From Strongylocentrotus droebachiensis (lineage: Eukaryota > Echinodermata > Echinoidea > Camarodonta > Strongylocentrotidae): 64,000 nt of DNA. A program made the position numbers and the translations under genes. Positions 57,515 to 64,000 of this stretch are shown piece by piece (position 1 is the first letter of the stretch; each line of letters starts with the position of its first letter). The notes under the pieces were generated by a model. The model ran no database searches. It was not told the DNA's origin and worked only from the letters and a program-made list of their open reading frames with translations. The DNA is taken from assembly GCA_035222895.1 (NCBI GenBank), contig JAVYIG010001047.1:186001-250000 (forward strand), in the 5' to 3' direction.

Positions 57515-60190
57515 ATGGCAAATGGCTCAATCTTTTACCCGTTGCTCGTCGCTTGCCTCCTCGTCAGCTCATCATTTCAATCTTTACATCGACACGATGA
57601 AGATTCGGCGATGACATCCTTAACACTGGACACGGACAAATCTTTCCATGGATGTGATCAGAACCATGAACTGAAAAAAGCTTCTTGCAGCAATAAAGGC
57701 CTGGACACAGTTCCCCAGAATCTTTCTGAGGATACCGAGGACCTTGACTTGACTTTTAACAACATCACCAAACTCCTGAATTCCTCGTTTGAAGTTTACC
57801 CTCTAATATACACCTTGGACATTTCTTATAACGATGTAAGAGCGATAGAATCCGCCGCTTTTTACCCCCTTAAGGGCTTAATGGACCTGTCTCTATCATA
57901 TAACCCACGTCTAGTGCTTCCAGCAACAGGCGCCTTCATGATGTCTTCACAGCTTTCCATTCTCGATTTAACGTCAACAAACTTGAAGTCGCTCCCCAAT
58001 GACACTCTAAAATGGAGTCCACGTCTATTTGCTGCATTTCTGTCCTTCAACCAGCTCTCCTTTATCAATGTAAGTTCTTGTGGCATGGCCGACTATGTAA
58101 ACATGGCTGGTAATCGACTACAACACCTCACGGCGATAGTTTTCACCGTTGTGTGCCACACTGATACTCTAGATCTTTCAGAAAACCCTATTCAATCAGT
58201 AGACCCTAATGTGATCGCATCACTACATGTTCGCTTTTTGATAATAGGTGACTCTGCATATCCTTTGAGTTATGAGGTGTTGGCGAACATCACCCTCGGA
58301 ATATCAAAATCAGATATTGAACGGCTTAGAATCGAGCACGGTTCCGTTGGTGCATTTCCCAAAGGTTTATTTGATCCACTGCGCGATTCTTCTCTCTCTG
58401 ATCTGGGTTTCACTAGGTGTGACCTTAATAGCCTCCATCCTTTAGTCTTCTCCAATTTGACAAAACTCAAACAATTCAGTTTCAGTGAAAACACACTCCC
58501 TATAGACGAAATTTTACCAGACTTTTTCGAGGGAATGAATTCATTAAAGGTACTGAAAATCAACAACAACCGAGTAAGAAAAATAAATCCTCACGATCAG
58601 ACTTGGACAGTGGACTTATCGAAGTTAGACTTATCCGGTAATCTGTTTGCAGAAATATCTACATCTGTATTTCGCGGGTTAAGAAATTTAACTTTCTTAG
58701 ACATGAGCTTGAACGCATACCTTTCTGTCTTTCAGCTGACTGCCTTTTCAGGCCTTGACAATATTCAAACGATTGATTTGCACAGATGCCCTATAACTGT
58801 TTTGGAATTGAACACCCCGATATTAAGGTCTCTTTCCCTAAACTCTCGTCCTTCAAGCTTGTATCCTTTGCGACTAGGAAAATCCTTTCAACATTTACAA
58901 TCCCTTGTTAGTTTAGACATGGAAGACTCTAAGCTTTTCCTAGGGGATATATGGAATGACGATAGAAACGCGTCTCTTTTCGATGGATTACTGAATCTTA
59001 ATCATTTGGACTTGAGTAGAAACCAATACCTGAGTTGGGAAAGAGATCTCCCACCAAGAATATTCCAGCGACTCAATGTTTTACAAGAGCTAAAGCTAGA
59101 CTACTGCAATATTACAAATCTACACCCTCTTGTCTTCTCGGGGTTGGAATCTCTTCAGAAGTTGAGTTTGAAAGGAAACAACATCAAGCATACCCACGTT
59201 GATGTATTGTCGGGGTTGGGTCAAATAAAAAGTATCAACTTTGAAGGAAACCGTATCTCACACTTGGAGGAGCAAATGTTCTCAAATAATTTGAATCTCA
59301 CAAATCTTTCCTTGGCCAACAACATATTAACGCGCCTTAATGAAAACACTTTCAAGCCGATCTTTTCCTCCATTTCATCACTTGATCTATCAATGAACCC
59401 AATCAATTGTAACTGTGATCTAAAATGGCTTATTGATTGGTTACATGAACCTTTACGCCTGATAGACAAAGATAATACTATTTGTTCGTCAGCATCTCTG
59501 GAGTCTCTTCGTGAGAAACCCCTGCTTGATTTTGATCCAAATAAACTCTGTATAATAAACAATGGTCTATTCTTTCTGATTCCCCTTGCCTCCATTAGCT
59601 TGGTTGTAATCAGCGTGTTGTTGTATTACTACCGATGGATGTTGAGGTACAAACTCTTTCTCTTCAAACTGGCCGCTGTGGGCTATACAGAGATGCGGGA
59701 CGTCCGAGACCACAATGACTACGAGTTTGATGTGACCATCATTTTCTACGACGATGACGAAGAATGGATTCGCGAACAGCTCCGACCGGCTCTCAAAGAA
59801 CGGCTTCCACAGTTTCAGAGGAACGTCTTTGGTGACGAAGACCTTGTATTGGGTATGCATTACTTAGATTCCGTCGATTACGTGGTGAGCCATAGTTACA
59901 AGACTATCATATTGCTTAGCAGAGCTGCTGTGCACGACCACTGGTTCATACTCAAGTTCCGTACGGCCATGGACCACGTAAGTGACACTCTGACTGAATT
60001 TGTAGTCGTGGTTTTCCTCGAAGACATCCCAGATGATGAAATGCCATTCCTGGCGAGGTTGTACCTCAGTGATGGCAGACCCTATGTTCACTGGACTGAG
60101 AACGTGAGAGGACAGGAATATTTCTGGGATGAATTGACCAAAAATCTGACAATTAATCTAAGGACCAATGACTTGATCCCAAACGAGTAG
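57515..60190 (+). CDS. Toll-like receptor, single coding exon
   Basis: 891 residues, intact. Residues 1-23 are a signal peptide (YPLLVACLLVSSSF). An LRRNT-like cysteine region follows (C47-C58, then KGLDTVPQNLS). About twenty leucine-rich repeats run to residue 626, with clear units such as LDLSMNPI and many N-x-S/T sites. One LRRCT lies at about 628-680 (NPINCNCDLKWLIDWL ... C ... C). The membrane helix is at about 683-707 (FFLIPLASISLVVISVLLYYY). The TIR domain spans 735-882: box 1 YEFDVTIIFYDDDEEWI, box 2 FGDEDLVLGMHYLDSV, box 3 EYFWDEL. A single cysteine cluster next to the membrane makes it the vertebrate-like type; large families of intron-less TLRs are typical of sea urchins. It should sit in the plasma or endosomal membrane, sense microbial ligands through the repeats and signal through TIR adaptors. 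Box 2 lacks the proline of the usual BB loop (Leu instead). ATG at 57515 is the first in frame with the signal peptide. Confidence 0.93.
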   Translation: MANGSIFYPLLVACLLVSSSFQSLHRHDEDSAMTSLTLDTDKSFHGCDQNHELKKASCSNKGLDTVPQNLSEDTEDLDLTFNNITKLLNSSFEVYPLIYTLDISYNDVRAIESAAFYPLKGLMDLSLSYNPRLVLPATGAFMMSSQLSILDLTSTNLKSLPNDTLKWSPRLFAAFLSFNQLSFINVSSCGMADYVNMAGNRLQHLTAIVFTVVCHTDTLDLSENPIQSVDPNVIASLHVRFLIIGDSAYPLSYEVLANITLGISKSDIERLRIEHGSVGAFPKGLFDPLRDSSLSDLGFTRCDLNSLHPLVFSNLTKLKQFSFSENTLPIDEILPDFFEGMNSLKVLKINNNRVRKINPHDQTWTVDLSKLDLSGNLFAEISTSVFRGLRNLTFLDMSLNAYLSVFQLTAFSGLDNIQTIDLHRCPITVLELNTPILRSLSLNSRPSSLYPLRLGKSFQHLQSLVSLDMEDSKLFLGDIWNDDRNASLFDGLLNLNHLDLSRNQYLSWERDLPPRIFQRLNVLQELKLDYCNITNLHPLVFSGLESLQKLSLKGNNIKHTHVDVLSGLGQIKSINFEGNRISHLEEQMFSNNLNLTNLSLANNILTRLNENTFKPIFSSISSLDLSMNPINCNCDLKWLIDWLHEPLRLIDKDNTICSSASLESLREKPLLDFDPNKLCIINNGLFFLIPLASISLVVISVLLYYYRWMLRYKLFLFKLAAVGYTEMRDVRDHNDYEFDVTIIFYDDDEEWIREQLRPALKERLPQFQRNVFGDEDLVLGMHYLDSVDYVVSHSYKTIILLSRAAVHDHWFILKFRTAMDHVSDTLTEFVVVVFLEDIPDDEMPFLARLYLSDGRPYVHWTENVRGQEYFWDELTKNLTINLRTNDLIPNE

Positions 60191-60271
60191 CAGTCATGTG
60201 GGAATATAGAGATATGTGCTATGGTAATCAGTAATGATAGTGGTAATACTAGTAGTAGCTGTAGAAGTGGT

Positions 60272-60327
<56 letters not shown>

Positions 60328-60960
60328 AAGTAGTAGTAGTAGTAGCAGCAGTATTAACAGTTGTAGTGCTAGGAGGAGGAGGAGTAGTAGTAGTAGTAGT
60401 AGTAGTAGTAATAGCAACAGCAACAGCAGTAGTAGTAATTAGGAGTAGTGGTAGTAATATTAGTAGTCGTAGTAGTCGTAGTAGTATTATTAGTAGTATA
60501 ATCACCCTACTTATATTGTTACTATTATACTAGCATCATCATATTGTTTTCTTGATATTAATAGTCACTATCATCAGTATCATTATCATCTTTATCCATT
60601 AATAACATCATCGTCATTAGTACTATTTTATTGTTATCATCGCCAACATCATCACCATCATCACCATTATCATTGTTGTTATTGATGTTGTTTCTTTTAA
60701 AGGTATACATGAAATTACAAAATGTTAGAAAATCGGTAAGTTAGTTTGCAATCATGTCGACTTAACGTGTGTTCTCGTGGTATGGTGGCTTTATCACATG
60801 GTTGGATGCAAATCGCTATAGTACTTGTATCGACAGTTTCTTTCTATGCATTTAAAGAGAAGGTTGAGTTCTGGGGAGAGGTGAACAATAATTTGTGAGC
60901 GTTTTCATTGTTATTTATATGCAAGTATGGAAGATAATCACAGAAAAAAATGTTCCCTGA
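60191..60960. repeat. (AGT/AGC)n tract and ATC-rich region after the TLR
   Basis: From about 60230 to 60500 the plus strand is a long interrupted AGT, AGC and AGG trinucleotide array starting about 40 bases after the stop. ATC/ATT-rich sequence follows to 60680. It probably lies in the 3' untranslated region. Long frames on both strands here are artefacts of the triplets. Confidence 0.8.
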
Positions 60961-61250
60961 AGAGCATGGCTCTTCAAATGCCTTCCTATTCTAAATATAA
61001 TTGAACAGCTTAAAAATGTGGGCCTCATTTTTATGCCACATGTTTGTGTAGTTTGTGTAGTCCCATATACATCTTTCTGTGTACATTGCTTGTTACTTTT
61101 ACCGAGACTGGGCTAAATTTCTTATCAATTGCACTTGCAGTACACACCAATAATTATATCCTACATGACCAACTATATCTGACTGATTCCACATCGTTTC
61201 TTTCACAATACAATCGCATGACCAGAACTCAACTTTATCTTTAACGATTT
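60955..61250 (+). mobile_element. Relic of TTAA-II-like family
   Basis: Landmarks GAAGAGCATGGCTCTTC, GGGCCTCATTTTTATGCCACAT, TAGTCCCATATACATCTTTC, GAGACTGGGC and TTTCACAATACAATCGCATGACCAG follow the order of the inverted relic at 4285-4580. Termini are missing. Confidence 0.55.
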
Positions 61251-62194
61251 CTATATTTCTCTAAGGCTAAGCGCACACTACACGATCTGATGCGGTCCGA
61301 CTTTGGAAAAATGTACAACAGCATTTTATATGAACATTCCAACACGTAAAATCTTGATGATTGAGGCTCTGTTTATCCATGTAATGTAGAGGAAAAGGTA
61401 AATCGGCTCAGAATTTTAGTGACGTCATACCAGTAATACGATTGTCTACGATTTGAAGTCGATTCAGAATTAATTGTGGCTTAAAGGCTTAGAGGCACTA
61501 AAATGGTTGTTATTCTTATCAGTATTTGCAATGTAAATCAGCAAAACGTTCTTTGCTTAAATTTCCATAACTATATAAATAATTGTCATTTCTTCAAGTA
61601 TCGGTTCGCAGTCGGATTCTGTAGTGTGCGCCGGTAAGTGTAAGTGTAATTGTACATATTTATGAAGAAAAAATCTCTTCAAGATAAACAAAAACCCATT
61701 TCAATGAAACCTCTTTAACCACGACCATTTATGTAGACTATGGTTTGGAACATAACACGAGGAGTTATATTGATGATTCGATGTAAAACTTAAGGGTTTT
61801 TCTCATTGTGTTATCGGCTGTTTTACAAAATTGTGTCTTAAAACTCTCAGTGTCAATAAGGTTCCCTCAAGAATACTGATCTCTAAAAATATAGAAATAT
61901 TGATCAAGAATGCTTTATACATATAGTACATTTCTGTAAATTATGCCAGTCACAACAATTTTTGCATGTTCTCAATAGCATTTTTAATACTTCACACATA
62001 CTTATACATTGTTGTATGATAGTTCACTGTGTATTCCTGTGTTTATCACAGTTTAGACGAAAAGGTCACAGCTTGTTCGGATGTTCGGAGCGAGAAAGGA
62101 GGAGGATAGGATATTCCTGTCTAATTTGAGCATTTTTAAGACAGTCATGATTATCAGCATTGTAATGCACTTTCGAAGTAACTGACCTGGGTCT

Positions 62195-62335
62195 TGTTTC
62201 ATATAACATGTTATCAATGACAAATGCTACATGTCAATGACAAATTTGCTATCAGCCAATCAAATGCCAGGATTTCAGTCGCTCATAACAGTTATTCTTA
62301 CTTGTTATTAATATGTTATGAAACACCGAGGCCCC
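62195..62335. mobile_element. MITE1-related element
   Basis: GTTTCATATAACATGTTATCAATGAC ... AACAGTTATTC ... TTATGAAACACCGAGGCCC, with the CCAATCAAATGCCAGGATTTCAGT centre typical of MITE1. A second, cut copy lies at about 63897-64000. Confidence 0.55.
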
Positions 62336-62683
62336 TGGTTTCCTAACTTCTTCAGGAATCGAATCGCAGTCTAATCATGTAGTGTGCGCCGGTAAATGTA
62401 AGTGTAAGTTTCAGTATTTAAGGAGAATTGAATTTCATCTAGATAACCAAAAACCCGTGTCCATGAAACCTCTTTAACGGCAATCTTTTCTGTAGACTTT
62501 GGTTTGGAACATAACACGAACATCATTTTTCTTCTTCATTGTTTAATTGGTTGTTTTATAAATCATATCTTAAATCTCTGGCTTTTTTTACAAAATCAAA
62601 TCTTAGATATCGCGATGTCAGTGAGATTTATTCAAGAATAGCGATATCAGAAAAAATATAGAATTTCTCGCCATCGAACACGT

Positions 62684-63265
62684 CGAACATGAGTGTGAAA
62701 TAACTTTATGCTTTATATCTACATGTGTATGTATATGTACATTTCCGTTAATTATGCCAGTCATTAGAAAATATGCTTGTCGAACATGAGTGTGAAATAG
62801 CTTTATGCTTTATATCTACATGTATATGTATATGTACATTTCCGTTAATTATGCCAGTCATTAGAAAATATGCTTGTCGAACATGAGTGTGAAATAGCTT
62901 TATGCTTTATATCTACATGTATATGTATATGTACATTTCCGTTAATTATGCCAGTCATTAGAAAATATGCTTGTCGAACATGAGTGTGAAATAGCTTTAT
63001 GCTTTATATCTACATGTATATGTATATGTACATTTCCGTTAATTATGCCAGTCATTAGAAAATATGCTTGTCGAACATGAGTGTGAAATAGCTTTATGCT
63101 TTATATCTACATGTATATGTATATGTACATTTCCGTTAATTATGCCAGTCATTAGAAAATATGCTTGTCGAACATGAGTGTGAAATAGCTTTATGCTTTA
63201 TATCTACATGTATATGTATATGTACATTTCCGTTAATTATGCCAGTCATTAGAAAATATGCTTGT
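62684..63265. repeat. 97 bp satellite-like array, 6 copies
   Basis: Unit CGAACATGAGTGTGAAATAG ... TTTCCGTTAATTATGCCAGT + CATTAGAAAATATGCTTGT, starting at 62684, 62781, 62878, 62975, 63072 and 63169. Units 2-6 are practically identical; the first has a few differences. Confidence 0.95.
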
Positions 63266-63487
63266 TTTCAGTGTCGTTTTTTTATTTTAATGATTCAGTG
63301 TAAAACGCTCTGTCAAAGGAAAATAATATAGATTTACAGCGAAATTAATGTGTACCTGCGTTTCTCACACTTCAGACGAAAAGGTCACAACTATGGATGT
63401 TCGGAGCGAGAAAGGAGAAGGATAGGATGTCCCCGTCTAATTCGAGCGTTTCTAAACATAATAATCAGCATTGTATAGAGTGGTGAA

Positions 63488-63852
63488 GTGTGACGTCATA
63501 AAAAAAAATATATTTTTAAAATTTCTCAATTTTTTCTTCATTTTCCGAAAGAACATAAAAAATAGTGTCCGAATGTCGAAAACCAATTGAATATATTAAG
63601 TATTGGCTAAGATATGATCATCTGAATAAATATATGTCATATGGGAACTCCGTGTTATAGTGCTCTAGTTCATAACATTAGGAAATAGAGCACCATATTA
63701 GTTCCTATATGACATATATTTATTCAGATGGTCATATCTCAGCCAATATTTAACATATTCGATTGGTTTTTCTACATTCAGACATTATTTTTGATGCTCT
63801 TTTGGAAAATGAAGACAAAATTTAGAAATTCTAAAAATAGATTTTTAGGATG
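63488..63852. mobile_element. Long palindromic element TGTGACGTCAT
   Basis: GTGTGACGTCATAAA ... at the left and ... TTTAGGATGTCACAG at the right. The inner arms are strong: TGAATAAATATATGTCATAT pairs with ATATGACATATATTTATTCA and TATTGGCTAAGATATGATCA with its complement near 63730. No coding. Confidence 0.75.
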
Positions 63853-64000
63853 TCACAGCTTCGGCACTCTTAGCACTGTCGAAGTAATTGACCTCTACCC
63901 TGTTTCATACAACTTTTGATCAATAACAAATGCTAAATTTCGGTGACAAACTTGCTCTCGGCCAATCAAATGCCACGATTTCAGTAACTTATAAAAGTTT

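Larger units (their letters stand above)
61610..64000. repeat. Large diverged tandem duplication at the right edge
   Basis: GTAGTGTGCGCCGGTAAGTG ... GGTTTGGAACATAACACGA occurs at 61620 and 62379. GACGAAAAGGTCACA ... GGATGTTCGGAGCGAGAAAG is at 62053 and 63373. GTTTCATA... GCCAATCAAATGCCA...GATTTCAGT is at 62197 and 63900. Order is kept, so a unit of roughly 1-1.7 kb was duplicated and then expanded by the 97 bp array and a foldback. Unit 2 runs off the window. Confidence 0.75.

Noticed and set aside
60088..60533. Long frames rich in Leu, Thr, Ser or Val on both strands
   Set aside because: They are translations of the AGT/AGC trinucleotide array.

Overview
The window looks like a repeat-rich piece of a marine deuterostome genome, most likely a sea urchin or another echinoderm. 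The grounds are a single-exon Toll-like receptor with one cysteine cluster, an ovo-type zinc-finger gene split by long introns, many foldback elements ending in GTTTCACAAAG, long G runs and trinucleotide arrays, and tRNA-derived SINEs. The species is inference. Nothing is bacterial: there are no operons and most open frames are chance or repeat-derived.

Only two host genes can be supported, both on the + strand. The first is the 3' part of an ovo/OVOL-like transcription factor: exons 30216-30397, 40459-42187 and 43347-43585, with matching splice phases and four C2H2 fingers at the C-terminus. Its first exon is not in the window. The second is an intact 891-residue Toll-like receptor at 57515-60190 (signal peptide, leucine-rich repeats, one LRRCT, transmembrane helix, TIR domain), probably with an intron in its 5' leader.

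The rest is mobile and duplicated DNA. From the left: two 1.44 kb direct repeats (1-1436 and 4944-6397) around a decayed Tc1-like transposase whose tail was amplified together with an inserted MITE; a 5'-truncated reverse-transcriptase LINE (11126-13465, minus); a mariner-like foldback (14230-14892); a segmental duplication (about 16298-19445 and 19999-24178) whose copies differ by clean transposon insertions and so expose empty target sites; L1/Tx1-like LINE relics inside a 2.66 kb tandem duplication in the ovo intron (30992-36310); a 5.2 kb long-inverted-repeat element (43586-48815) that starts at the ovo stop codon and encloses a broken gene; minisatellites of 43 bp (52373-52846) and 97 bp (62684-63265); and an element whose roughly 120 bp terminal inverted repeats enclose a tRNA-like unit (54967-55378).

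The most promising material for an undescribed system is the 43586-48815 element. Its arms are tandem repeats of about 350 bp loaded with AGGTCA half-sites and its core is a relic of a widespread uncharacterised animal gene family. The tRNA-in-TIR element is the second. The paired filled and empty sites are the firmest new evidence, because they fix target-site duplications from the sequence alone. All identifications rest on reading motifs and repeats by eye; no search was run.
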